Shown here piece by piece: positions 43,225 through 54,619 of a stretch of DNA of 64,000 nucleotides. Each line of letters starts with the position of its first letter. The stretch's first letter is position 1. Position numbers and translations under genes: made by a program. Under the pieces are notes generated by a model. That model did no database searches, was not told the origin of the DNA, and saw nothing but the letters and a program-made list of their open reading frames with translations. The stretch is from Tubulanus polymorphus (lineage: Eukaryota; Nemertea; Palaeonemertea; Tubulaniformes; Tubulanidae). The stretch is from NCBI RefSeq assembly GCF_964204645.1, contig NC_134036.1:1302001-1366000 (forward strand), in the 5' to 3' direction.

Positions 43225-46200
43225 ATGTATCGTGAAAGAAACATCTTTCGTTTTCTGCTGTTGTTGATTCTGTGTTTATTCATCACAAACACATCAGGTG
43301 AGTTAATCAATAATAATTCATTGGTTCCAGAGCTGTTGAAAACGTGGAAATTATAGATTTGACGATTTCAAACCTTAAAGTAGACCTCAGAAAGATGCGA
43401 CAAGGAAAAGTCTGTCACTGTCAGGATTCAAACTATCAATTGTCGGGGGTGGAGAGCTCAGGATGGAGCGACATTTGGAGAAGGGCATTTTAGGATAGGC
43501 AAAAAATGTTGTTTCTGTGTTTGTTATTTCAGCGAAATGTTTTGGGAAGAGTTGTACCGGTTGGTTGTGTCATTGCAGTAATACAGCTTTGAATGTGTGT
43601 CCAATCAAGGGTCAGAATATAGATGGCGCTTTAACGTGTCCAAATCATAACACTGCATGCGAGTCTACAATAAAAATTCCATATCTTTGACTTTATAATG
43701 CGACGTGAGTTATTGCAGATTCAAACTATAGCTATGTCACAAATATTTGCAGGTTGTGGCTCTAGGTAAAAAGGGTTGGGGACCACGGAGTGAAATTGTT
43801 TACTTTTTGGCGCAAGTCGGAAGTAAGTTAAGGCCTTTTTTTAATTAGTTGGAGCACGAATTTTTAAAGGAAGATTTTGGAAGGGTGAAGAAAAAAAAAA
43901 TTTAAAAAAATTTGGTATTTTATATAACAATGGAAGGGTGAGTGGGAAAAAAAGAAAATAAAAAAATCATTTTTCATTGCTATCTTATATACTAATGTGG
44001 AAGGAGAAACAATAAAATAAAAAAAAATTTATTAGCGGTGAGGTTGTTGACAGAACTCACTACTCGTCTGTCGTTCTCGCGATGCAACTTTCTCACGATT
44101 ACTTGGAAACAGAAAGTTTCCTCGACGGCGGTGGCGTTGGCGTGACCGGCCATTTTGTTGCCATACTAACAGCAGCACGAAACCGTCAAATTATTCAATT
44201 CAAATTCAAATCAAGTTCATTTTCATGAATAAGATGTCCGATGAGAGACAGAAAAAACAAAATTTGAATTTTTTTCATACAGAAATTGAATTTTAGGATG
44301 GAAGGCGGTCAAAACAAATATGAATAATTAATTATTTTACAAAATGTGCGAATTTATGTGGAAGGGCGACGGAGATAGAAATTAAAAAAAGGAATTTCCC
44401 AATTACCAAAATGACCCGAATATCGGCGGCGGATCCTTGCTCCAACTAATTTAAAGAAAAGGCCTAAGCAGTATCGTTGGAAATTTCAAATTCAAGGGAT
44501 CGTAAGTTAAAATCTATCTGTGGTGTTTATTTCAGTACCAGGACCTCCCGCTTCTCTCGACTTCTCATTCACAAAGGATACATTGAAAACAACATTGACA
44601 TGGATAGCACCAAACAGTCCAAATGGTGACATCATTAATTATCGGGTAGGAATTCTCTTGTCCAGACCTGTAGAGGGCACCACCTGTTCTATACTGTAAC
44701 ATATCTCCTATCTGTTTTCAGCTCACGTGTGAACCCATCAGTACAACTTCCACTACACCTTTATCAGACATAAAAACAATCAACAAACCTAAAGTCATAG
44801 GCTCCATCACAACTTTAGACATAACGACGTCACTGATACATTTTACTCAATACAACTGTTCAATGTATGCCTCAACTAGTAAAGGTGAAGGCTCACCTGC
44901 TTATGTATAATCCACGACCTCTAAAAACCAACGCAAATATCTTATCATTTGATAATCGTCCGATGCCCCCTAGTCACAGAAATACCCACTCACCGAGTTA
45001 CCCACAATTTCGACGCCTTTCTTTTCTTTTGCAGACGCGGTGGGTTCAAAACTAAAGAAGCATCGAACAATGAAGTATCCATGGAGAATATTTCACCTTC
45101 CGATAAAAGTATTGGTAAACCTTTGGCAAGATTGAAGGGTATCCAAAAACAGGAACATACAGCTTATATAAATTCTACATTTTCAAGAGGTTTGTCTATT
45201 GAAGCTTTTAGATTTTGGAAGTTGAAGCCTAAAAATGTTTTTTAACACCAAAGATTCTTCTCCACGTAGAAAGCTCCGTGTATTGCAATATCTATGATGA
45301 TCCGGAAACGCAAGATGGCGAGGATCATCACTACGAAATCGCTTCTAAAGGCGCTACTATGATTTGTGACCTGTTGGGAGACACCTTGATGAAAACCTCT
45401 GATGGATGGATGAATATGAATGAAGAATTTCAGGTAGAATTGTAGGGAGGTTGGGACTGCGCGTTGGTAAGGTTTACATTTTGGAACTCTTTTATCTGTA
45501 GAGTGTGTTCTCAAGTCCAGACGTGGATTGAGCGAGTGCGCTGAGAAAGGAGAAAATGCTGAGAAAAACAGGTTTCAAAACATATTTGCCTGTAAGTATT
45601 ACCTGTTCATCATGTTGATATACCTCATTTTATACCTGTATCTTGCCAGGTCATCGATCTTATTTATTTAGTGAAACATCTCTATTGTCGTATTATTGAC
45701 TTTTAAGTGTGGTGTTGCTTTTTTCTAGATGATTCGACTAGAGTTGTTCTGGAACAAACCGGTGAAGATCCAACATCAGATTACATCAATGCCAATTACA
45801 TTCGGGTAAGGAATCAATCCGCCTCTGCTCTTGAGAAGTTTTTGTCCTGTGCTTATAATCAATGTTGTTGTAGATGATATGGATATTCCATTTTCAGGAA
45901 ATGAAAAAATTAATTTCAGAGCTTGCCAGGGTCAGTTTTGTTACCTTTCTCATAATCATTTACAAAGTCAATTCAACTTTCTATTCAACTTTCTGATAAT
46001 GGATTTTTTTCATCGCATTTTGATCCTCATGTTGTCATTTCAGCTCCATTGTCATCTACAATCAGTGACCATTGGCGGATGATTTGGCAAGAGAAATGTC
46101 CGGTTATTATTGTACTCACTGATCCTACTGAAGGACAAGGCAAAGATAAGAAGGTTTCAAAGCAACTACTGAGTAAACATAAGTTTTTGAAAATTTTAAC

Positions 46201-48646
46201 TTTTGATATTCCAATTGCAGGTGAAGTGTCATCTATATTGGCCAACAAAACTGGATGCAACAGGTCGATATGGAGATATTACAGTGACAGTTGCAGAGAA
46301 AATGGAAAAACACATTGAGCCTCCGGCAGTGGTTCATTTCCTATCGATTACAAAGGTAATGATCATACTCTTGTTTTACCATGGCACCTAGTGACCTATA
46401 TAAGTGCTGTTATCTGTAATTTCAAACGACTTCATACGTGTAGACATCGATATGACAACATTTTATGATGAGGTTCTGTTTCGATGTTACATTATATCAC
46501 ATAAGCAATATCTATAACCAGTCTCTATTGATGAGTAACGTTGGATTTAATTTATAGCGTGGCCACAAACAAGCACATAATCTAATAGTTTGTCACTATC
46601 GAGGATGGCCGGATCATGGTGTACCGTTCCCGGCTTCATCTGTTGTTCGTATGCAACAGTTCATCAAACAGCGTCTTACTGACCCGGATCAGGGACTTGT
46701 GCTGATTCATGGCAGGTAAATTAATTCGAAATCTTCCGGTCCTTTACCGTTAGGGAGACGTGTAGAAATGTTACGGCTAGTTTTGTGTTCTCAGTGCTGG
46801 TGCTGGAAGGACAGGTTGTTATATCGCAACGGAGCAGCTTCTTGAAAAAGCTAAGAAAGATGGACTCGTTAACGTATTCGACATGTTTAGGAAATTACGA
46901 CAACAAAGACCAGAAATGATCCAAGATATGGTAAATCTTAATAAAGTTACTGCCTCTCATTTCACGCTTCCAAAATGGATAACTTCAACGTGTTCCTTTA
47001 TTACTATCTACTTTAGAAACAGTACATTCTCGTGCACCAGATTCTACTGGAGGAACTGGTACTGGGACCGGTGGCATACCCGACCACGAGTTTCAGAGAA
47101 TCATACGAGGAAAGAAAGGCAACGCGTTCTGTATCTAGAAACGTATCTGACAAAATACAGGAACAACTACTAGTACGTTTTAAGATCGGCCAAAATGAGA
47201 TGAAGGTTTCGAAGCCTGAGTACATACATTAAGATTGCAGCAATGAATTCACTGACCAAGTTAAACTAGAGACCAAATAGTTTCTCCTTGATTTTGAGGA
47301 GACATTTTTTAAAAAGTTTTTCCAAAGAGCTGTTTTCCAATCCAGGTTCTGAAGGCATCAACTCCGATTCAGGACGAGGAATCACTAGCAGTGGCCAAAC
47401 TACTCAACAATGTTAACAAGTCTCGATACAAAGACATCCTTCCTGAGGCACAGTATCAACCGCAACTCTCGCATAAAGGGTTCATTAATGCTTCATTTGT
47501 GCACGTGAGTTTGATTCTGATTTAATAGCTATCCGTGGAATATCTGGGCAGGTAGAGAATGAGGCATTAGCCTAGATATTCTTCATTTGAGATCCTGATA
47601 ACTCATGAAAATCTAATCGTAACTTTCCTTTTAACAGACGATCACAAATGCTGACGTTTTTATAGCTACACAAAGTCCACTACAAAATACAATTTTTGAT
47701 TTCTGGCAAATGATCTTTGACTATAACTGTGAACTTATTGTGATGATGCATCAAGAATATCCACAAGATCCGGTAAGGCTACTCCTAGTCTAGCACTGCC
47801 TAGTATAGATATCTTCTAAAAGTATGACGGTCTGGTTCGCGGAGATCCTTGTTCAGAATATATCTTCTAATTTCAGACATATGCAGACTATTGGCCTGCA
47901 GCTGGAAGTATCGAATTCGGTCCTTTTACAGTCACTGTGGAGGAGGTATCATTATGCTGTAAGACCATCGTTCGTCGGGATTTGATCCTCCAAAAACAGA
48001 ATGTATGTTGAGTTATTTCGGTAGCTACTGTTCAGAGAAATATGGCTGCATTTTTCGGAATTTCTTTCGACGTTGCTATTTACAATAACCTGATCAGATC
48101 AATTGTATTTCTTCGATCTCACAGGAATCACATCAGATTCGTCAGATCCAGTTTTTAGGATGGCCTGAGGATGAGTCAGTTCCTGATGTACATAATCTAT
48201 TCGAGTTTGTGAAGTTAGCTAAAAGTGAACGCGTCACCAGTCCCATTGTTGTGCATTGCATGTTCGTATCTTAGCAACGTCAGTCAATTATTCAAAACAC
48301 CATCACATATTTATCGATTATGCAAATTTTACAGGGACAGCACAACGAGAACGGGACTGTTTTGTGCGGCATTTGAACTGATCACCAAGGCGCCATCTAG
48401 CGAACAAATCGACATTTATCACTGTATACAAAAACTACGAATGACTCGACCTCAATTCATTCCAAATTTGGTAAGAAATTAATCGATTTTCTTTGTATTT
48501 TCACGAGTAATTTTATTGATGTATTTTTCTTGTTTTCGTATTCATAGGAACAGTACAAGTTTCTACACGATCTGGTGATATTCTATTTACAAGGATTCGA
48601 CACTTATGTGAACGTACATGTCGTTAATGGCACCAGCACAGATTGA
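43225..48646 (+). pseudogene. RPTP gene 3: deleted, probably a pseudogene
   Basis: Exon 1 (43225-43297, signal peptide) and the EGF exon (from 43533) are present, but the EGF frame stops at 43688-43690 (TGA) where the text jumps into an FN3 region. FTP, second EGF and first FN3 exons are missing. Remaining blocks: 43753-43822, 44536-44645, and 44722-44910 (ends GSPAYV-stop, fused to the intron after the membrane exon, so the membrane helix is lost), then 45035-45189, 45270-45433, D1 exons 45504-45591, 45729-45805, a ruined exon near 45898-45930, 46044-46153, 46221-46355, 46558-46715, 46795-46930, 47017-47172, and D2 exons 47346-47504, 47638-47772, 47877-48002, 48125-48261, 48335-48470, 48548-48646. 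The PTP exons are otherwise open. D1 has [10 protein letters not shown]; the tail is TYVNVHVVNGTSTD. Confidence 0.8.
43829..44467. mobile_element. PIF/Harbinger-like non-autonomous DNA element (633 bp)
   Basis: Terminal inverted repeats of about 27 bp (left starts GGCCTTTTTTTAATTAGTTG, the complement of the right starts GGCCTTTTCTTTAAATTAGT) are flanked by TAA on both sides (43829-43831 and 44465-44467). A 3-bp TWA duplication is typical of the PIF/Harbinger group. The interior is A-rich and has no open transposase frame. It is inserted 6 bp after the splice donor of the FN3 exon at 43753-43822. Confidence 0.8.
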
Positions 48647-49457
48647 GTACAGATGTACTACTAAGAAAATTGTCCGAGCGAGGCCACGACCCGGCATCAT
48701 CTCTAACCAAAAATCGAAATCGACATTACTCCACAAACTGCAGTTTTATCATACGTTTTAGAATATGTGATATTTGATTTTTCAATCTATAGAAAAAAAG
48801 TTCCGGCATTTAAACCTTTACATTTCCTTTATTGTAAAATCTCAAAATAACTTTTACCATGTTAGAAAATTTGTGATACCTTATTATATAGTATAGACAG
48901 CTTAAAAACATGAAAAACATGAATTGACATGTATGAACGGCTTGTGAAATACAGTTCAAACTTTCTTTTTTCAAATTGAGAATTTTACCTAAATTTTTCT
49001 CTTGAGATATCGATTTATCTTTTATATCCAACAAATTTACAATACAGACCGAAGTTTGAGAATGGGGTCTTAAATATGTGAATTCCGTCTTTGTTGGTGG
49101 TTATACGCTACAAGTTGCCCCAGTGAGATAGTGTATGTAATGTAGACAATGTCGCGAGTAATGTATCTATTTATCATAGCTACATTATCCGCCTCTATTG
49201 TTGTCTTATTTCGGTCGTTCGAATGTTTGAATGAATATATCGATCGGTTATTGTAAGGTGTTAGATAAATTCTAGGACAAGATGGCGGCACGTACCAAAA
49301 GCCTATAACCAGTTGGTACGAGGAGACCGTCTGCTGTCAGAGTCTGGTGTCTGGCGTTAAGGACAGTCGGTGTTAGAGAGACGAAACATTTCTTTAATTT
49401 GGAGAATGAAAATAGTTTCCTGTTTTATAAACTTTATGAATACAATTCAGTACATAC

Positions 49458-49679
49458 ATGCGGTTAGTGACGCCGTTGTCGCCTCAGCATCCGACAGAAT
49501 TCAGGAGTAAATTTAAAGAAGGTAACAATAATTTATCAGATTTTTTTACCAATATAAGTAGTAAGAATTTTGAGGCTTGGGAGCTATTTACTACCAGGTG
49601 TTACCAAAATAAGGAAAACGTTATGAGAATGATAGAAAAATTCGTAAAAGATTTTTGTACTGATGTAAGAAAATGTTAA
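49458..49679 (+). CDS. Small hypothetical ORF (73 aa)
   Basis: Begins MRLVTPLSPQHPTEF and ends KDFCTDVRKC, with TAA then AATAAAA. It is helical and charged in its second half (NKENVMRMIEKFVKD). It follows a YY1-like 'CAAGATGGCGGCACG' at 49277. The related segment near 14.5 kb has no matching open frame past 'AAAGAAGGTAA', which could be a splice donor. I do not recognise it; it may be a remnant. Confidence 0.25.
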   Translation: MRLVTPLSPQHPTEFRSKFKEGNNNLSDFFTNISSKNFEAWELFTTRCYQNKENVMRMIEKFVKDFCTDVRKC

Positions 49680-49970
49680 AATAAAACGCATACTGCAATA
49701 TCGAATCTGTCTACTTCGAAAATATATTGTAAATTGTTATATTGTATGATTTCAATTTTGATATTTACGAACATTTCAATCTATTCATTTTAGTTCGTGA
49801 TATTTCAAAGTGAACCTGATTTTGACTGTAATAAGTCTAGAGGTCGAATTTTTCTCTTAAAAGTTACCTCCTGGACTACAATCTCAAATCTGCATTACAT
49901 AACTCATTTTTGAATGGTTATTTCAAATTAAATCAAATTAAGAAATATATGAATTAATTCTTGTGATACA

Positions 49971-50086
49971 GGGCCCGGTTTTATAAGCTGGTATTACCTT
50001 TAACCCGGGGGTTAGGACTAACTCAATTAAAAATTAATTAAGTTAGTCCCCAGGTTAAAGGTAACACTAGTCTATAAAACCGGTCC
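49971..50086. mobile_element. Complete MITE (family 3), 116 bp
   Basis: Arms of about 40 bp: left GGGCCCGGTTTTATAAGCTG, complement of right GGACCGGTTTTATAGACTAG, both continuing into TTACCTTTAACC. The centre is TTAATTAA-like. It is the full form of the half copies at 33166 and 54054. Confidence 0.85.
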
Positions 50087-50879
50087 GAGAAGACTTAGTT
50101 ATTTGCATGCCAATGAAGAATCGTTTCATCGTTATTAGAGAAAAAGATGGCTGCCATCACGATTTACATTAACCACACATCCGCTATGAGTGATTATTTG
50201 ATGATTGGTGCAGGGGTTTAAATGCAATCATTTAGGGATTAATGGGACGATTCTATTCTACATGTTAAGAACGATCTGATTCGAAAATAAAGATGGCTGC
50301 TATACGACTTATCCAGCTTTATCCACGATAGGAGACATTTCTGAGGATAGTTTAAATGCAGAAGACGGATTTAGGAAGAAGTGAATCATGACTGCTTGAT
50401 CATTTAGTATTTTAGAAATAGTCTTTTATTTACACGTCTCTCCACGATTTATTATTTGATGCTGGTACATGGAGGTTTAACGCTGGGGGTCCTTGGTCAT
50501 TTAGGAAGTAATGATTCATGATTTTAATTGATAATCAAATAGCATTTTTAGAAATAATCTAGTTGTATATTTACACGTCTTTTGTAGTGTATATCTATTC
50601 AGCTGATGCCTGTTTTGTGTGATATGGGAAAAATTAATGGTTTGTCTCATTTTACACGAAAGGGGCGTCCAGTCTATCGTGCTAAGGCAAGAACACAATG
50701 AATTAAACTGTTTTTTTGTCTTGTTTTGATATTTTTTTCTTTTTTCTTTTCAAAGATATGTTTTCATCTATCGTTCATAAAACACCTACTTGTAACTCTG
50801 AGACCCGCGACGTTTTGTTCTGGCCCCCCCCCCCGCTCATAACAGAATAAACTAGCAATCCTGAAATTTGAAATTTTAA

Positions 50880-50920
50880 ACTTCCTCTAAAATGATTTAT
50901 TTGAAAATTCAAAGGAAGTT
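50880..50920. promoter_or_regulatory. Inverted ETS-like pair, gene 4
   Basis: AAACTTCCTC and AAAGGAAGTT with an AT-rich spacer, about 54 bp before the start codon. Confidence 0.55.
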
Positions 50921-50973
50921 TATCACATGATTATAAGTGAGTGATATCATCACTCGCCCTTCAAACGAGCAAA

Positions 50974-53900
50974 ATGTATCGTGAAAGAAACATCTTTCGT
51001 TTTTCGCTGTTGTTGATTCTTTGTTTATTCATCATAAACACATCAGGTGAGTTAATCAATACTCATTGGTGTTTCGGAGCTGTTAAACTCTGTCACTGTC
51101 AGGATTCAAACTATCAATTGTCGGGGGTGGAGAGCTCAGAGAAGAACTACAGAAAGAAACTCTGTCGCTGTCAGGATTCAAACTATCAATTGTCGGGGGT
51201 GGAGAGCTCAGAGAAGAACTACAGAAAGAAACTCTGTCACTGTCAGGATTCAAACTATCAATTGTCGGGGGTGGAGAGCTCAGAGGAGAACAGCATTTGG
51301 ATGTTTCAAATAATCTTGTTTCTATCATTTCAGCAAAATGTTTTGGGAAGAGTTGTACTGGTTGGGAGTGTCATTGCAGTAATACAGCCGTGGACAAATG
51401 TCCCACAGAAGGTCAGAATATAGATGGCGCTTTAAAGTGTCCAAATCCTAACACTGCATGTGAGTCTACAGTAAAAACTCCATATCCCTGGACACCACCA
51501 GGATGGACCGGACCAGCTTGTCAAATTGGTAAGTTTTCCGTATCAACTGTTTCTCTTCCAGTAAACCGGGGTCAGGTCAAATATCACTGAACCTCGGATT
51601 TATCTCAGATTCAACCCCACTAATTCGTCACGTGAATTGGCTTTCATTGAAACGCCCATATAAGGGGAAAACAGATATAGAATCCACTATTGACTAAAAT
51701 GTCTGGGAACTGCAGCTGTCACTCAACAGACTGAGATCAACAAAATATTCTTCGCGTAAACAAAAATAATGGTTCATAGAAATGAAACATTTATTTGGAT
51801 TATTTTAAGATCGGTTTGATGTAGTTGAGTTGATTCTACACGTTTTGTAGGAAACGTGGCTCGTGGTAAAACAGTTACAACGTCATCCCCTTTTGCGTTG
51901 TATCCCGGTAGTAAATGTACAGATGGTCAGACGGTAAGTGGAATGTGTCACACTTTAGCGGATCAAGACGCCTGGATTAGAATTGATCTCGGAACTCAAT
52001 ATGTGGTACATGAAGTTGAACTTTGGGATAGAACAGACGCGGCTGATTGCGACGCTGAGTGGAGTGAGTACAAATTATTATTGTTTATTGTGTCATTGAT
52101 TATTTCGGTCAAATCTGATAGAAAATGAGGATGAAAAACTAGAAAAGACTTGTCAGATATGAATCCTGTTTTGACGAGCGAGAGACTTTTAAAATCGACC
52201 AATTTAGGAACCAAAAGTATCCTGAATTCCGTTCCACGTTTGGCTCGAGATAAATTGATACAGTTTTAACTCAAGAACAAAATTTCTAAAATTTTCACTC
52301 TTTCTTCCATTTCATTGTATATTATAACTGTGGAACTTTGGGTCATTATCATCCGTGAAAACAGTCAAAATACGTTGTTGGAAGATTTTGAATCGAAAAC
52401 AATGAATTTATCCTACTTCTTTTTTTTCTCTATAATTCTTGTCCACTTCTTTTTCTATAGAATTTGAATAGAATTATTTTGCATCCAAAGCAATCGACGA
52501 AGTTCTTCCATCAACTCCTTGGGTTTCATTATATTATTGACAGTTTTTACGAACATAATCTGAGATATTTCGCAGCTTTAGAATTTTCTTTGCAAATAAG
52601 TCCATCCGTTTTCAAACGAACTCGAAAAGAATTGTTCAGCAATCGATGAAATTCTCAACTTCCCTAAATTCCATGCATTATTTTCTGTTTTCACGGAATT
52701 GACTGCGACATTTCGAAACTTTTCGATATTTCGAAATTTCTTTTCTCAGAAAAACGCGCGCGCAACCTGGAGGTTCGAGTTGGAAATGAATATGGCAATG
52801 ATACACGCATTTCTACATCTAACCAGAAATGTGCTTACCAGGGCCCCCCTCTTTGCGGTACCCATAAAACATTAGCATGCAGCCCGGGTCCTATAGTTGG
52901 ACGATACGTCACCGTTCAACACAAGAACCTCGGTAAAGCAGAGTATCTCGCACTGGCAGAAATAGAAGTTATTGGGTTCAAATATATCGGTAAGTTTTGC
53001 ACAACTATATATGTAAAATTCAGAAATATAGAAGTATGAAAATAAAATGGATTTAGAAATTGTTAAAACTTGATTGTTCAAAAATATTCAGTGACTTGTA
53101 ATAAGAACTAAAAGGGATACCTTAAAAAATCTCAACAATTTTGTATTTTTGAAATGAAAATTATATCAAGTATCACCTTTTCTTCGTATCACCTTTAAAT
53201 GTTTGTTTAGCGCCCGGTGATTGTAGTAAGGGATCGAACTCATTTGGATGTATGATTGAATGTTATCCATGTTACAACAGTGAAAGTTGTAACTATTTGA
53301 GTGGTATCTGTGAATCTGGCTGTTCACAGAATTACATCGGAAAGTGGTGCGAGTCAGGTATGTTACATTGAATCATAGATTCCTTGGAATCTCATTCCTA
53401 GCTGTTCCTTAAATGTAGTTAGGGTGAATCGAAAGTGACCGAAAGTAGAATGCAACTTCATTATAAATTACATTTCATCTTGTTTGATTCATGTAAAATT
53501 AACATTAATTTCTTTTTTTCAGAATTTAAGTTATTTTCTCAATTAACAAAATCTTCGCTGACAGATAACAGTGTAAGAGTCGGTTGGACAGCTTACTCGG
53601 GTTCTGTAGTAGATTCAGGACGTGGTACTGTCAGCGTTCAGTATCAAGTCGTTTATCGTAAAATATCAGAAAACACTTGGACTAATCAGGAAACTGCAGG
53701 AGTCCTTACACATCGCACAATTACTGGTTTAACTCCTAATACCGAGTATAAGATAGCTGTTAGACTACAGAAATTAGTGAACAGTAAACTTATATCAACT
53801 GTGAGTCTGACTAGTCCAATACTAACTATATGTCCAGGTAAAAACCCCTCATTCTAATAAACTCTTAATCATCAATTCAAACACAGAATTGTGTTAAACA

Positions 53901-54501
53901 TGTTTGTTTTACTGTAGATCCATTAATCGGTCCTAAAGATGTTCGTGTGGTGTCCACAGCGGTTGAGAACAGTAACACGTGGCCCCAGACAACCAATCTG
54001 ATACTTACATGGACCGTAAGTGTGCCTCAACCAGAATTACATAAATTCACCTGGGCCCGGTTTTATAGACTATAAGTGTTACCTTCAACCCGGGGCTAAC
54101 TTAATTTATTTTCTTACTTTATTAACTAATTCACCTGATGTTCATTTATATCTATATGACAAGGGAAGAAAATGTGACCTTCCCTTTCAGTGACACATGA
54201 TAAAAACATGTAGTGAATTATAATTATGTTGCAGGCTTTAACTGCTGCAGAGTTACAGTGTGACGTCACTAAAGCTGTTTATCAAGTCGAGTATAAACAA
54301 CTGAACCGACAAACATGGACCACAACAGTGGCGCAACCTACCGGCCACACACTAACAGGACTAGAACCATATACTGATTATGAAGTTAGAGTTGGTGTAA
54401 AGAATGACGTCACTCAGAAATTCATTTACACCAAACCTAAAAGTTACAAAACGTCGACTGCAGGTAACTTGAAAATGAAACAAGATGCGATATATATATA
54501 T

Positions 54502-54544
<43 letters not shown>

Positions 54545-54570
54545 ATATATATATATAATGCATTATACAT

Positions 54571-54619
<49 letters not shown>

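Larger units (their letters stand above)
48647..50973. other. Intergenic between genes 3 and 4
   Basis: 48650-49160 is AT-rich with nothing recognised. 49185-49530 pairs with the 14.1-kb segment. 49795-49975 pairs with 11680-12130 and lacks its MITEs. A complete MITE lies at 49971-50086. From about 50615 the receptor 5' flank of gene 4 begins. Confidence 0.6.

Noticed and set aside
43225-48646. Gene 3 as a soluble or cytosolic functional phosphatase
   Set aside because: A stop in the EGF exon, a second stop in the FN3 exon, a ruined D1 exon and the loss of the membrane exon make a continuous product unlikely.
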